Positions 27,800 through 37,691 are shown, numbered from the stretch's first letter. The stretch is DNA of 64,000 nucleotides from Streptomyces sp. NBC_00457 (GCF_036014015.1 NZ_CP107905.1:7998001-8062000); one strand, 5' to 3'. Numbers and translations: made by a program. Notes: generated by a model not told the origin, from the letters alone.

Positions 27800-29407
27800 A
27801 TGGCAGAGACTCAGTGCTCCTCCGGAACCAGTCGTCGCGCTTTCCTTCGCAACGTCGGTCTCACCAGCGGTGCCGGCACGATGCTTGCCACCATGGGGGC
27901 CCTCGGGCTCGCCCCCACCGCTCAGGCCGCTCAGCGGGAGCAGCCCTTTCGGGCGCTCAGTGCGGGGGACTTCACGCTCACCGGACGTGGCGCCGCGAAG
28001 GTCGTCATCGTCGGTGGGGGGATTGCCGGGCTGGCGGCCGCGTACGAACTCGGCAAGGCCGGCTACGACTGTACGGTGCTGGAGGCCAGGGAGCGCGCGG
28101 GCGGACGTAACTTCACTGTTCGCGGCGGGGACACCACCGTCGACCTCTACGACAACCGGCAGACCGCGCGCTTCGGTGACGGCGAGTACATGAACGCCGG
28201 GCCCGCTCGCATTCCGCAGTGGATGGTCACCCTCGACTACTGCCGTGAACTCGGCGTTCCCCTCGAGGTGTTCACCAACGTCAACGCCGATGCGTATCTC
28301 TACAACGAGTCCGCCGGGATGACCAAGCCGATGCGCTATCGCACGGCGAAGGCCGATGTCTACGGCTATGTCTCGGAGTTGCTCGCCAAGGCCACCAACA
28401 AGGGTGCTCTCGACAAGGAGTTGACGGCCACCGACCAGGAACGGCTGATCGAGTTCCTGGAGGACTGGGGGGAACTCGGCGACAAGCTGGCGTACGAGGG
28501 CGGCGAGCGCCGTGGGTACACCACCGTGCCCGCCGCGGCCGGGACGCCTGGTGTGCTGCTCGGGGACATTCCCAGCGCCTCCGAGGTGTTCGCCAGTGGT
28601 GTCGGGCGGTACTTCTCCTTCGAGTTCGGGTTCGACCAGGCCATGCTGATGTTCCAGCCGGTCGGTGGCATGGACCGGATTCCCAGGGCGCTGACCAAGG
28701 CGATCGGCGCGCATCGGGTGCGTACGGGGGCGGTCGTCTCGAAGATCACCGACACGGGCGGCGGGGTGTCCGTCGCGTATGCGCAAGGCGGGCGTACGAA
28801 GGTCGTCGAGGCCGACTTCTGCATCGCCGCGCTGCCGCCCAACATCCTTGCCAAGGTGCCGCACAACCTGGGCGCCGGAGTGCAGTCCGCGCTGAAGGCG
28901 ATCACGCCGTCGTCGGCGGCGAAGATCGGGCTGGAGTACAGGTCCCGTTGGTGGGAACTGGACCACCGCATCTACGGCGGCATCACCGAGACCGACCAGG
29001 ACGTCAGCCACATCTGGCATCCCTCGTACGGCTTCCACCGCGAACGCGGCATCGTCATCGGCTACTACAACTACGGCGACGACGCCGACGCGTACGCGAA
29101 GCTCAGCCCCAAGGAGCGCGAGGCGCGCGCGGTGGCCGCGGGCGTGAAGATCTACGGCGAGAAGTACCGCACCGAACTCGCCTCCTCCTTCTCGCACCAC
29201 TGGCGGCAGACACCCCACCTGGAGGCCGCCTGGCACGACACGCCCGGCGGACCCGACGACGTCCGCTACAAGCCGTTGAACGAGCCCACCGGCCGCGTCT
29301 ACTTCGCCGGCGACTGGCTCAGCTACACCGACGCCTGGCAGCACGGCGCGTTCACGTCCGCCCGGAAAGCCGTAACAGCCCTCCACGCGCGCGTGCTGTC
29401 CTCGTGA
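27800..29407 (+). CDS. Flavin monoamine oxidase-family protein, Tat-exported
   Basis: A 535-residue FAD-dependent amine oxidase. Residues 11-18 (SRRAFLRN) plus the hydrophobic stretch to about 43 form a Tat signal, so the enzyme is exported folded with its flavin. The FAD dinucleotide motif VVIVGGGIAGLAAAYE is at 68-83, ending with the ribose-binding Glu in VLEAR. The C-terminal FAD contact is GRVYFAGDWLSYTDAWQHGA. The substrate could be an amine or an L-amino acid and cannot be fixed. The ATG at 27800 follows AAGGGAG. Confidence 0.92.
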   Translation: MAETQCSSGTSRRAFLRNVGLTSGAGTMLATMGALGLAPTAQAAQREQPFRALSAGDFTLTGRGAAKVVIVGGGIAGLAAAYELGKAGYDCTVLEARERAGGRNFTVRGGDTTVDLYDNRQTARFGDGEYMNAGPARIPQWMVTLDYCRELGVPLEVFTNVNADAYLYNESAGMTKPMRYRTAKADVYGYVSELLAKATNKGALDKELTATDQERLIEFLEDWGELGDKLAYEGGERRGYTTVPAAAGTPGVLLGDIPSASEVFASGVGRYFSFEFGFDQAMLMFQPVGGMDRIPRALTKAIGAHRVRTGAVVSKITDTGGGVSVAYAQGGRTKVVEADFCIAALPPNILAKVPHNLGAGVQSALKAITPSSAAKIGLEYRSRWWELDHRIYGGITETDQDVSHIWHPSYGFHRERGIVIGYYNYGDDADAYAKLSPKEREARAVAAGVKIYGEKYRTELASSFSHHWRQTPHLEAAWHDTPGGPDDVRYKPLNEPTGRVYFAGDWLSYTDAWQHGAFTSARKAVTALHARVLSS

Positions 29408-29472
29408 ACCACTGGGACGGCGCTCGACCCGGCCGGCAGTGCCGCATGAAAACGCGATGAGACAGGCCTGAT

Positions 29473-29503
29473 CAGGGACACGGGTGGGAATGCCCGTGTC
29501 CTG
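29473..29503 (+). terminator. Terminator after the amine oxidase gene
   Basis: A 9-bp perfect stem GGACACGGG/CCCGTGTCC (29476-29484 and 29493-29501), extended by G-U and flanking pairs, with an eight-base loop. It lies between the amine oxidase and the PAC2 gene. Confidence 0.75.
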
Positions 29504-29544
29504 GGCTGTGTTGTGCAGTACGAACACGAGGAGGAGCGGTCACA

Positions 29545-30483
29545 GTGCTTGATCCGCAGGGTTTGTACGCATGGGAGCCGAAAGGCCTGGCCGTCGTCGA
29601 CGTGGCGCTGGCACAGGAGTCGGCCGGCCTTGTCATGCTCTACCACTTCGACGGTTACATCGACGCGGGCGAAACCGGCGACCAGATCGTCGACCGGCTC
29701 CTCGACTCGCTGCCCCACCAGGTCGTCGCCCGCTTCGACCACGACCGGCTCGTGGACTACCGTGCCCGCCGGCCGCTGCTGACCTTCCAGCGCGACCGGT
29801 GGACCGACTACGACGTGCCCGGCATCGAGGTGCGGCTCGTCCAGGACGCTACGGGCGCGCCTTTCCTGCTGCTGTCCGGCCCCGAGCCGGACGTGGAGTG
29901 GGAGCGCTTCGCCGCGGCCGTGCAGCAGATCGTGAAGCGCCTCGGCGTGCGACTGGCCGTGAACTTCCACGGCATCCCCATGGGCGTCCCGCACACCCGC
30001 CCCGTCGGCCTCACCCCGCACGGCAGCCGCACCGATCTGGTCCCCGGTCACACCAGCCCGTTCGAGGAGGCACAGGTGCCGGGCAGCGCCGAGGCGCTGC
30101 TGGAGTACCGCCTCATGGAAGCCGGACACGAGGTCCTGGGCGTCGCGGCGCACGTGCCGCACTACATCGCGCGTTCCCCGTACCCGGACGCCGCGCTGAC
30201 CGTCCTGGAGGCCATCACGGGAGCGACCGGACTGGTCCTCCCCAGCATCGCCCACTCCCTGCGCACGGACGCCTACCGTACGCAGACGGAGATCGACCGG
30301 CAGATCCAGGAGGGCGACGAGGAACTGGTCGCCCTCGTCCAGGGCCTGGAGCACCAGTACGACGCCGCCGCGGGCGCCGAAACGCGGGGCAACATGCTCG
30401 CCGAACCCATGGACATCCCTTCGGCGGACGAGATCGGGCAGGAGTTCGAGCGCTTCCTGGCGGAGCGGGAGGGCGACACCTGA
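29545..30483 (+). CDS. PAC2-family protein
   Basis: A 312-residue protein of the PAC2 (proteasome assembly chaperone-like) family. Family features are the early [13 protein letters not shown] segment and the [25 protein letters not shown] region, cut here into VPHYIA and SPYPDAA. Streptomyces has a 20S proteasome, and PAC2 proteins are proposed assembly factors, but that role is unproven for this one. The start is GTG at 29545 with GAGGAGGAG upstream. It is followed by coaE at 39 bp. Confidence 0.9.
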   Translation: MLDPQGLYAWEPKGLAVVDVALAQESAGLVMLYHFDGYIDAGETGDQIVDRLLDSLPHQVVARFDHDRLVDYRARRPLLTFQRDRWTDYDVPGIEVRLVQDATGAPFLLLSGPEPDVEWERFAAAVQQIVKRLGVRLAVNFHGIPMGVPHTRPVGLTPHGSRTDLVPGHTSPFEEAQVPGSAEALLEYRLMEAGHEVLGVAAHVPHYIARSPYPDAALTVLEAITGATGLVLPSIAHSLRTDAYRTQTEIDRQIQEGDEELVALVQGLEHQYDAAAGAETRGNMLAEPMDIPSADEIGQEFERFLAEREGDT

Positions 30484-30522
30484 CCGGGTGCCCTGTCAGT
30501 GGCAGGCCCTAAGCTGCCGGTC

Positions 30523-31128
30523 ATGCTGAAAGTGGGCCTGACCGGTGGCATCGGCGCCGGCAAGAGCGAGGTGTCACGGCTGCTCGTGGAGCAGGGTGCC
30601 GTCCTCATCGACGCGGACCGTATCGCGCGCGAGGTCGTCGCGCCGGGAACTCCCGGACTCGCGGCGGTCGTCGAGGCCTTCGGCACGGAGGTGCTCGCCG
30701 CGGACGGCAGCCTGGACCGGCCCAAGCTGGGCTCCATCGTCTTCGCCGACCCCGACAAGCTGGCCGTGCTGAACGGGATCGTGCACCCTCTGGTGGGCGC
30801 GCGCTCCCGTGAACTCGAAAGCGCCGCCGCCGAGGACGCCGTGGTCGTCCACGACGTCCCGCTCCTCGCGGAGAACGGCCTCGCGCCGCTGTACGACGTC
30901 GTGCTCGTCGTCGACGCGAGCCCCGAGACCCAGCTCGACCGGCTGGTCCGGCTGCGCGGCATGACGGAGCAGGACGCACGCGCGCGTATGGCCGCGCAGG
31001 CCACCCGGGAGAAGCGCGTGGAGATCGCGGACATCGTCATCGACAACGACGTACCGTTGGAAGAGCTTCAGGCACGCGTGCGCGAGGTCTGGACGGATCT
31101 CGTCGGACGGGCGCAGGCGTCGCGGTAG
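30523..31128 (+). CDS. coaE: Dephospho-CoA kinase
   Basis: Catalyses the last step of CoA synthesis (ATP-dependent 3'-phosphorylation of dephospho-CoA). The 201-residue length is typical. It has a P-loop GGIGAGKS at residues 8-15, then [21 protein letters not shown] and the lid Arg region. The ATG at 30523 lacks a ribosome binding site but has TAAGCT seven bases upstream, so the mRNA may be leaderless. Confidence 0.97.
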   Translation: MLKVGLTGGIGAGKSEVSRLLVEQGAVLIDADRIAREVVAPGTPGLAAVVEAFGTEVLAADGSLDRPKLGSIVFADPDKLAVLNGIVHPLVGARSRELESAAAEDAVVVHDVPLLAENGLAPLYDVVLVVDASPETQLDRLVRLRGMTEQDARARMAAQATREKRVEIADIVIDNDVPLEELQARVREVWTDLVGRAQASR

Positions 31129-31244
31129 CCGCCCTGCGCAGGACGTTTCGGCGATCGTCGCGCCAGGGCGCCGCTCGGTGACGACCACGGAATCGCGGCC
31201 CCGTTGCGGGCGTTGAACCCGTTGAGTGAGGGAAGGACTGTGCC

Positions 31245-31625
31245 GTGCCCGAGACCAGCGGATCGACCGGACGTACTCCGGAGACCCATGTCATCGACTT
31301 CCGTGCCGCCGAGCATCTGCTCGCCGCACGGGACCCGCGGGGCGCGGTGAAACTGCTCGACCCGGTGATCGCGGCGCACCCGGAGAACACCGCCGCACGG
31401 CTGCTCCGCGCGCGTGCCTTCTTCGCGGCCGCGCAACTGCGACCTGCCGAGTTGGAGTTCACCATCGTCCTGGAGCGCGAACCGGACAACGCGTTCGCGC
31501 ACTTCGCCCTCGCCCGCACCTATGAGCGCCAGGCGCGGCACGACGAGGCCAAACGCCACTTCCGGCTCGCGGCCGCCCTGGACCCGAACCCGGAGTACAT
31601 CAAGGCGGCACGCTTCGACGGATGA
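31245..31625 (+). CDS. TPR-repeat protein
   Basis: A 126-residue protein with about two to three tetratricopeptide repeats (HVIDFRAAEHLLAARDPRGA through residue 120; LEFTIVLEREPDNAFAHFAL and the next repeat FRLAAALDPNPEY). It is probably a protein-interaction module; the partner is unknown. The start is GTG with GGGAAGGA upstream. It converges with the DUF6343 gene with 15 bp between the stops. Confidence 0.88.
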   Translation: MPETSGSTGRTPETHVIDFRAAEHLLAARDPRGAVKLLDPVIAAHPENTAARLLRARAFFAAAQLRPAELEFTIVLEREPDNAFAHFALARTYERQARHDEAKRHFRLAAALDPNPEYIKAARFDG

Positions 31626-31640
31626 GCGCCCGGCAGCCGG

Positions 31641-31949
31641 TCATGGGGGCTGCCGGCCCGGCGGGCGCCGCTGGTGCGGTCGGGTCGGGTACTGCTGGTC
31701 CGGCGGTCGGTACGGCGGGATGTCGCGGCCCGGCTGGTAGTGCGGGCCCTGGCGGATGTGCCGGAGGATCAGCGCCATGTCGACGGTGATCACCAGCCAC
31801 AGCACCCCGCAGGCGATCGCCCACCCCGGGCGTCCGGCGAGCGCGAAAGCGATGGTGCCGAAGACCGCCCAGACCAGGCCCCACACGCTCAGCCAGAAGC
31901 GCGCCCGCAGTGCACTGCGCGCGGTCGCCGGTTCACTGCCCGTACGCAT
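31641..31949 (-). CDS. DUF6343 small membrane protein
   Basis: A 102-residue protein of the Streptomyces DUF6343 type, as I remember it. It begins MRTGSEPATARSALRARFWL, followed by two membrane helices (about 18-38 and 43-62) and a Pro/Arg/Gln-rich tail. An in-frame ATG at 31973 would add eight residues. The function is unknown. Confidence 0.78.
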   Translation of the reverse strand: MRTGSEPATARSALRARFWLSVWGLVWAVFGTIAFALAGRPGWAIACGVLWLVITVDMALILRHIRQGPHYQPGRDIPPYRPPDQQYPTRPHQRRPPGRQPP

Positions 31950-32039
31950 CGGGATCACTACTCCTGTCTGCAACGTACTCCTCGGTACGGACGTTCACCA
32001 AAGAGCTCATCAGCTGCCCGAGGAGGGGGAGACCACACC

Positions 32040-32951
32040 GTGCTGCCGGACACCGACGCGTTGCCCGAGATCCTGCTCGACCTTGCGGTACCCCACGAGG
32101 ACATCAACGAACTGGTCCGCCTGCGGCGCACACTGACCGCCGACGCGGGGGCGATGCGGCTCCTGGAGGAGTGCGCCAGGGGACTGGTGCGCGACATCGG
32201 GGAGATCCTCGAGTACGGCGAGGGGCTGCAGCTGGGCGAGCGGGTCGCCGAGGCGCCCGCAGCGCTGGGCCGCTACTTCGCCGCGTACGTGCTCGTCGCG
32301 GCGCTTCCGCACACGCGCGCGTACCACCGCGCACGCGGTATTCCCGCCGACATCTCCCGGCGCACTCTCGCCGACCTCGGGCGGAACATGGCCATCCACC
32401 GCAGACGGCACGGGAGGGGAGGCGTGCAGTCCCCGCAGTGGCTCACCCTTCACTTCCGCGGCGAGCTGTACCAGTTGGGACGGCTCCAGTTCCAACGGGC
32501 GCGGCTCTGGCGGCGCGCGGCGTCGGAGCTCGCGTCCGCGGGGATGGACGCGACCGCCGGCATGCCCTGTCTGGACATCCACATCCCCGAATTCCTCGGC
32601 CCGCTGTCCCCGGACGCCTGTGACCGCTCGGTGGCGCTGGCCCGCGAGTTCTTCGCGGAGCACTACCCCGAGGAGGAGTACCGGGCTGTGATGTGCCACT
32701 CCTGGCTGCTGGACCCGCAGTTGAAGCAGTACCTCACCGCCGACTCCAACATCGTCCGGTTCCAGGAGCGGTTCCGGATCGCCCGCCAGGACACCGAGCC
32801 CGCCGACACGGAACCGGTCCAGTTCGTGTTCGGGAACCCGGAGTTGCCGGTGGAGAGGCTGCCGCGGCGCACGTCGGTGGAGCGGGCGGTCGGAGATCAT
32901 CTGCGGGCGGGCGGGCACTGGTACATCGGTCACGGGTGGTTTCCGTTGTGA
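32040..32951 (+). CDS. GNAT-like acyltransferase-domain protein
   Basis: A 303-residue protein with the two-part actinobacterial acyltransferase architecture (N-acyltransferase N-terminal domain about 1-125, GNAT-like C-terminal domain about 130-300). Recognisable stretches are GQVQSP-QWLTLHFRGELYQ-type strands (here VQSPQWLTLHFRGELYQLG), LDIHIPEFLGPLSP and CHSWLLDPQL. The acceptor substrate is unknown. The start is GTG at 32040 with GAGGAGGGGGAG upstream. Confidence 0.78.
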   Translation: MLPDTDALPEILLDLAVPHEDINELVRLRRTLTADAGAMRLLEECARGLVRDIGEILEYGEGLQLGERVAEAPAALGRYFAAYVLVAALPHTRAYHRARGIPADISRRTLADLGRNMAIHRRRHGRGGVQSPQWLTLHFRGELYQLGRLQFQRARLWRRAASELASAGMDATAGMPCLDIHIPEFLGPLSPDACDRSVALAREFFAEHYPEEEYRAVMCHSWLLDPQLKQYLTADSNIVRFQERFRIARQDTEPADTEPVQFVFGNPELPVERLPRRTSVERAVGDHLRAGGHWYIGHGWFPL

Positions 32952-33050
32952 GCGGGGCTCATCGAGGGGGCTATAGCTCGAACGGGTGAACCCCGGCGGC
33001 GTGGGAACGGCCGTGCGGATGTGGGCCGTTGTGCGGGCATGGGGCTGACC

Positions 33051-33737
33051 ATGCGAAGTGGACATCAGGGGACGGGACCCGGGGCGATCACCCCGGACGG
33101 CTGTGCGGTCGAGTTCTACTCTCGGCTGCCCGTGGGGGGAGAGCCGGACATCATCGCCGGGGAGGTCCCGGCGGGCGCGGACATCCTGGAGCTGGGCTGC
33201 GGCGTGGGGCGAATGACCCATCCGCTGCTGGAACGCGGCTTCACGGTCACGGCGGTGGACGAATCCGCGGAGATGCTCGAACGGGTCCGCGGGGCCCGCA
33301 CCATATGCAGCGCGATCGAGGATCTCGACCTCGGCGAGAGATTCGACGTGGTGCTGCTCGCGTCGTTCCTCGTGCACTCCGGTGACATCGAGGTGCGGCG
33401 AGGGCTGCTGCGGTCGTGCGTCCGGCATCTGGCCGACGGAGGCTGCGTGTTGATCCAACGGGAGGGAGAGGACTACCACAGGGACATACCGCGCGAGCGC
33501 GTCGATCCCAGCGGCTTCACCGTGCGGGTCGCGTCCTCGGAGCCGGTCGGCGACGGGGTGAACTCGGTGCGCGCGGAGTATGAGTTCCCGGACGCGGTCT
33601 GGACGCAGACGTTCCTGGCACGGCCGCTGACGAAGGAGCAGTTCGAGGGGGCGTTGGCGGAGGAGGGGCTGAGGGTGGACAAGTACCTGACGGACGATCG
33701 GACATGGGTGCGGGCGGTTCCCGCCGCCGGGGGGTGA
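33051..33737 (+). CDS. Class I SAM-dependent methyltransferase
   Basis: A 228-residue methyltransferase. Motif I is ILELGCGVGRMTHPLLERG, the acidic loop is VTAVDES, and the post-motif region is RFDVVLLASFLVH. The C-terminal half has beta strands typical of small-molecule methyltransferases. In-frame starts also exist at 33021 (GTG) and 33039 (ATG); none has a clear ribosome binding site. No neighbour hints at the substrate. Confidence 0.88.
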   Translation: MRSGHQGTGPGAITPDGCAVEFYSRLPVGGEPDIIAGEVPAGADILELGCGVGRMTHPLLERGFTVTAVDESAEMLERVRGARTICSAIEDLDLGERFDVVLLASFLVHSGDIEVRRGLLRSCVRHLADGGCVLIQREGEDYHRDIPRERVDPSGFTVRVASSEPVGDGVNSVRAEYEFPDAVWTQTFLARPLTKEQFEGALAEEGLRVDKYLTDDRTWVRAVPAAGG

Positions 33738-33841
33738 GTCGAGGCGACTGAGAACGGGTCGCCGGGCAGCGATGAGTTCTGGAGTGGGTGCCGGTCTACC
33801 TCTGTGACAGCAACACGGACCGCTGCACACAGGAGACCCCG

Positions 33842-34318
33842 ATGTCCGAGCCCACCGCTTCGGTCAGCACCCCCGCTTCCGCCTCGTCCCGCCGTCTCGT
33901 CATCGCCGAGTCCGCGACCGCCCGTGGCCGGCGTGCCCGCATCGCCCTGCGCGGCCTGCAGGTGCTGCTCGCCCTCTTCTACGTGATCGCGAGCGCACTG
34001 CCCAAGCTGATCGCGCACCCCACCGCCGCCGAGGGCTTCAACGAGATGGGCTGGGGCAGCACGGGGATGTACATCATCGGCGCCCTCGAACTGGCCGGAG
34101 GCATAGCGCTGTTGATTCCGGTACTGCAGTCGGTGGCGGCGTTGGCGCTGAGCGGTCTGATGGTGGGCGCGTTCGTCGTCACCCTCACGTACTTCAACGG
34201 GGAGAACGCCGCGACTCCGCTGATCCTCATCGTGCCGCTCGCGCTCATCGCCTGGGCTCGGCGAGGGCACAACGCGGACCTTCTGCGGCTGGTGCGGCTG
34301 GAGCGACGACGGGCGTGA
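33842..34318 (+). CDS. DoxX-family membrane protein
   Basis: A 158-residue protein with four membrane helices (about 36-52, 72-90, 97-118, 123-140) in the DoxX pattern; GMYIIGALELAGGIALLIP is the conserved part. DoxX proteins are linked to redox and thiol stress in actinobacteria. A GGAG lies eight bases before the ATG. It converges with the S4-domain gene across a shared terminator. Confidence 0.9.
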   Translation: MSEPTASVSTPASASSRRLVIAESATARGRRARIALRGLQVLLALFYVIASALPKLIAHPTAAEGFNEMGWGSTGMYIIGALELAGGIALLIPVLQSVAALALSGLMVGAFVVTLTYFNGENAATPLILIVPLALIAWARRGHNADLLRLVRLERRRA

Positions 34319-34366
34319 GGGGACGATGAGCGTGAGGGAGGGGCGGCCGGGGAGGCCGCTGCTGTG

Positions 34367-34404
34367 AGGCCGGTGCCTTGTCCTTGGGCAAGAGGCACCG
34401 GCCT
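34367..34404. terminator. Bidirectional terminator between doxX-like and S4-domain genes
   Basis: A 12-bp perfect stem AGGCCGGTGCCT/AGGCACCGGCCT (34367-34378 and 34393-34404), extendable by T-A pairs, with a 14-base loop between two convergent genes. Confidence 0.85.
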
Positions 34405-34473
34405 TCGAGTGGCGTTCTGCGCGGTGTGCCCCAGCGGTGGCCTGGCATCGGCGGGCGAGGCCGGGACCTGCGA

Positions 34474-35133
34474 TCAGCGGCCTTCGGATCGGCCTCCCGT
34501 GGGGCGGCCTCCTGCCGGACGGTCCCCCGTGGCGCGGCCGCTCAGTCCGCGCAGCGCCCGTAGGCGTTCCAGCTCGCGGCGGTCTCGTTTGGTCGGGCGG
34601 CCCGTGCCCCGGTCGCGGATGCCGGCGGGGGCGACGGCCTCGCGGGGCGGGGGCGGCGGGCTGTTGTCGACGTAGCACTGGACGGCTACGGGGGCGCCGA
34701 CCCGCTTCCGGATCACGCGCTTGACGATGACGATCCGCTCCCGGCCTTCGTGCCGCAGGCGGACCTCGTCGCCGACGCGGACGGAATGGGCGGGCTTGAC
34801 GCGCTCGCCGTTCACCCGCACGTGGCCGCCCTTGCAGGCGGCGGCGCCCATCGAGCGGGTCTTGACCAGGCGTACGGACCAGATCCAGCTGTCGATGCGG
34901 ACGGTCTCGCCGTTCTGCGGGCGGGCGGCTTCGGCGGCGTCGTTCGCGGCGGCAGTCTTGGCGTCGGCCGGGACGGCGGTGGTGGATGTGGCCGGTGTGG
35001 CGGGTGTGGGGGCGTCGACGGGGACGGGGCGCTCGTGCCCCTCATGCCCCTCGTGCCCTGGTCCCTGAGGCGTGGCCCCGTCGCCGTTCGCCCAGCCGTT
35101 CGTCTCGTCGTAGTCCATAGCCTTCGAAGCCAT
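34474..35133 (-). CDS. S4-domain RNA-binding protein (Hsp15-like)
   Basis: A 219-residue protein. The N-terminal 75 residues are low-complexity and Ala/Thr/Pro/His-rich. The S4 domain (about 77-140; VRIDSWIWSVRLVKTRS, ACKGGHVRVNGERVKPAH) resembles Hsp15/HslR, which rescues stalled 50S subunits. The C-terminus (about 160-219) is strongly basic and Arg/Gly-rich. It is probably a ribosome-associated RNA-binding protein. Confidence 0.87.
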   Translation of the reverse strand: MASKAMDYDETNGWANGDGATPQGPGHEGHEGHERPVPVDAPTPATPATSTTAVPADAKTAAANDAAEAARPQNGETVRIDSWIWSVRLVKTRSMGAAACKGGHVRVNGERVKPAHSVRVGDEVRLRHEGRERIVIVKRVIRKRVGAPVAVQCYVDNSPPPPPREAVAPAGIRDRGTGRPTKRDRRELERLRALRGLSGRATGDRPAGGRPTGGRSEGR

Positions 35134-35242
35134 GTTTCGACCTTAGTCCTCCGCACCGGATGAATCGGCCGGGATTTCCCAGCGGCGAAGCCGGCGCCCG
35201 AGGAGCAGGAGGGCAGCCTGGGCCTAGAGCTACCGTTGCCCT

Positions 35243-35938
35243 ATGGACGGTCTCGCCGATCTCGACCAGCGGGTCGCGGGCTGTAGGGCCTGCCCGCGGC
35301 TGGTCGCCTGGCGTGAGGAGGTGGCCCGTACCAAGCGTGCTGCCTTCGCCGACTGGACGTATTGGGGGCGGCCGGTTCCGGGGTTCGGGCCGGGGGATGC
35401 CCGGTTGCTGGTCGTGGGACTGGCGCCGGCCGCGCACGGCGGGAACCGCACTGGGCGGATGTTCACGGGTGACCGTTCCGGAGACGTGCTGTATCAGGCG
35501 CTGTACGACGTGGGGCTGGCGTCGCAGCCCAGTTCCGTGTCGGCGGACGACGGGCTCGAGCTGTACGGCGTCCGAGTCACCGCGCCCGTGCACTGCGCCC
35601 CGCCCGCGAACAAGCCCACGCCGGGCGAGCGGGACACGTGCCGTCCCTGGCTCGTTCAGGAGCTGAGGCTGCTGCGGCCGACGGTGCGGGCGGTGGTGGT
35701 GCTCGGTGCCTTCGGGTGGCAGGCCACGCTGCCCGCGCTCGCGGAGGCCGGGTGGAGCGTGCCGAGGCCGCGTCCCGTCTTTGGGCACGGTGTCAGGGTC
35801 CCGCTCGACGGGCTCGACATCTTCGGTTGCTTTCACGTCAGTCAGCGCAACACCTTCACCGGCCGGCTCACGCCCGCGATGCTGCGGGACGTACTCCGCA
35901 CGGCGGCCGGGGCGGCGGGCCTGAGCCGCGCGAATTGA
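35243..35938 (+). CDS. Uracil-DNA glycosylase family 5 (UDGb)
   Basis: A 231-residue DNA base-excision repair enzyme with a 4Fe-4S cluster. Motif 1 (GLAPAAHGGNRTGR, 59-72) with Ala in place of the usual catalytic Asp/Asn defines UDGb. Motif 2 is HVSQRNTFTGRL near the C-terminus. The four cluster cysteines are C14, C17, C118 and C133. UDGb removes uracil and hypoxanthine from double-stranded DNA in high-GC organisms. The ATG at 35243 has TACCGT six bases upstream and no ribosome binding site, which suggests a leaderless mRNA. Confidence 0.92.
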   Translation: MDGLADLDQRVAGCRACPRLVAWREEVARTKRAAFADWTYWGRPVPGFGPGDARLLVVGLAPAAHGGNRTGRMFTGDRSGDVLYQALYDVGLASQPSSVSADDGLELYGVRVTAPVHCAPPANKPTPGERDTCRPWLVQELRLLRPTVRAVVVLGAFGWQATLPALAEAGWSVPRPRPVFGHGVRVPLDGLDIFGCFHVSQRNTFTGRLTPAMLRDVLRTAAGAAGLSRAN

Positions 35939-35975
35939 GGCGACCTGACCGTCGTCAGGACATTAGGGTGCGCGG

Positions 35976-36938
35976 ATGGCTCTCTATCCGGAGATCGAAC
36001 CGTACGACCACGGCATGCTCGACGTCGGTGACGGCAACCGCGTGTACTGGGAGACCTGCGGCAATCCGCACGGCAAGCCCGCGCTGGTGCTGCACGGCGG
36101 TCCGGGATCGGGATGTTCGCCGTATCCGCGGCGCCTGTTCGACCCGGCCGCGTACCGGATCGTGCTGCTCGACCAGCGGGGCTGCGGGCGTTCGACGCCG
36201 CCGACGAGCGCGTATGAGACCGACATGAGCGTCAATACGACGGATCGTCTCATCGCCGATCTGGAGCTGCTGCGGCGGGAGTTGGGGATCGGGCGGTGGC
36301 TGGTGTGGGGCGTGTCGTGGGGCTCGGTGCTGGGGCTGCGGTATGCGCAGACGCATCCCGAGGTGGTGTCGGAGCTGGTGCTGACGGGGGTGGCGACCGG
36401 GGCCAACCCCGAAGTCGCCCTGCTGACCAGGGGACTTGGGAAGATCTTTCCGGCGGCGTTCGAGCGGTTCGTCGGTGAACTGCCCGTCGACGAGAGGGAC
36501 GGCAACCTCGCGGCCGCGTACAACCGGCTGCTCGAGTCACCGGATGCGGAGGTGCGGGCGCGGGCCGCGCGGGCCTGGACCGACTGGGAGACGTCGACCA
36601 TTCCCGCGCCGCCGCGTTCGGTGCCGCGGTTCGAGGATCCGGTGTTCCGTCTGGGATTCGCCCGCACGGTCACGCACTACTGGGGCAACGATCACTTCCT
36701 GGGCGACGGCAATGACCAGGGCGTCGTCCTGCGTGATGCGCACCTGCTCAAAGGCATTCCCGGCACGCTCGTCCAGGGCAGCCTGGACTTCGGCAACCTG
36801 CTCGGCATCGTGTGGCGGCTTCATCACGCCTGGCAGGGAAGCGAGTTGGTGATGATCGACGAGGTCGGCCACGATGCCGGGGCGCCGGGGGTGGCCGAGG
36901 CGCTGGTGGCGGCGACGGACAAGTACGCGGTCCGCTAG
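35976..36938 (+). CDS. pip: Prolyl aminopeptidase
   Basis: A 320-residue alpha/beta-hydrolase that releases N-terminal proline. It has the oxyanion motif HGGPGSGCSP, the nucleophile elbow GVSWGS (S124), an acid in QGSLDFGN and the final His in DEVGHDAG. The family normally has GGSWGS, so V123 is a small deviation. The ATG at 35976 is preceded by TAGGGT at six bases, which suggests a leaderless mRNA. The stop overlaps that of the convergent regulator by four bases. Confidence 0.92.
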   Translation: MALYPEIEPYDHGMLDVGDGNRVYWETCGNPHGKPALVLHGGPGSGCSPYPRRLFDPAAYRIVLLDQRGCGRSTPPTSAYETDMSVNTTDRLIADLELLRRELGIGRWLVWGVSWGSVLGLRYAQTHPEVVSELVLTGVATGANPEVALLTRGLGKIFPAAFERFVGELPVDERDGNLAAAYNRLLESPDAEVRARAARAWTDWETSTIPAPPRSVPRFEDPVFRLGFARTVTHYWGNDHFLGDGNDQGVVLRDAHLLKGIPGTLVQGSLDFGNLLGIVWRLHHAWQGSELVMIDEVGHDAGAPGVAEALVAATDKYAVR

Positions 36939-37600
36939 GGAAGTTCGGCCTCGCCGAACAGCTGCCGTACCGTCGAGCGGTAGTTGGTCCGCACGTGGGC
37001 GAGTGCGTGAGCGCGGGCTCGCTCCGGGTCGCCGGAGGCGATCGCCTCGTACAACTCGCGGTGCTCCACGAGGAGTTGGGGCCATTCCTCGTTCCGCCGG
37101 GTCATCCAGCGCAGGCGGCCGGCGACCGGTTCGAGGGCCTGAAGCAGCAGGCTGTTGTCGGCCATGGCCACGATGCGGTCGTGCAGGCGGCTGTTGATGT
37201 CGGTGATCGCCTCCGCGTCCCCGGCCTCGGTCGCGGTGGCGGCGCGCTCGAGCAGTTCCTCCACCTCGGCCAGGTCCTGCGGGGTCGCGCGCGCGGCGGC
37301 CAGTCCCGCCGCGTACACCTCGAGCGCCTCGCGCAGCTCGAAGAGTTCCTTGACGTCGTTCGGGGTCAGCCGGCGGACGACCGTACGGCGTGGCGTCTCG
37401 AAGTGGACGAACCCCTCCGCGACCAGCGCGCGGATCGCTTCACGGACCGGCACGCGGGAGACGCCGAAGCGTTCGGCGAGCTCCCGCTCCACGAGCCGGT
37501 CGCCGGGGCGGAGGCGGCCCGCGATGATCTCCTGTCGCAGGTTCGCCAGGACGCGCTCGCGAACCGCGCCGAGGGGTTCGATCTTCGTCACGGAGCTCAT
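36935..37600 (-). CDS. GntR-family (FCD) transcriptional regulator
   Basis: A 221-residue repressor-type protein. It has a winged HTH at about 10-75 (RERVLANLRQEIIAGRLRPG, RELAERFGVSRVPVREAIRAL) and an FCD effector domain at about 85-215 with the metal-site residues of the family. It is divergent from the NCS1 permease gene. The perfect palindrome in the shared region matches the FadR/VanR-type half-site GGTATACC, so it probably controls the permease and racemase genes and itself. Confidence 0.93.
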   Translation of the reverse strand: MSSVTKIEPLGAVRERVLANLRQEIIAGRLRPGDRLVERELAERFGVSRVPVREAIRALVAEGFVHFETPRRTVVRRLTPNDVKELFELREALEVYAAGLAAARATPQDLAEVEELLERAATATEAGDAEAITDINSRLHDRIVAMADNSLLLQALEPVAGRLRWMTRRNEEWPQLLVEHRELYEAIASGDPERARAHALAHVRTNYRSTVRQLFGEAELP

Positions 37601-37691
37601 GGAGCCATCTTCGCCGACTCAGGGCCTGTTTTACGGAGCGTTAACAGCAACGACATCGGTCGGAACGGTTGACGGGAGGACTATGTCGGCA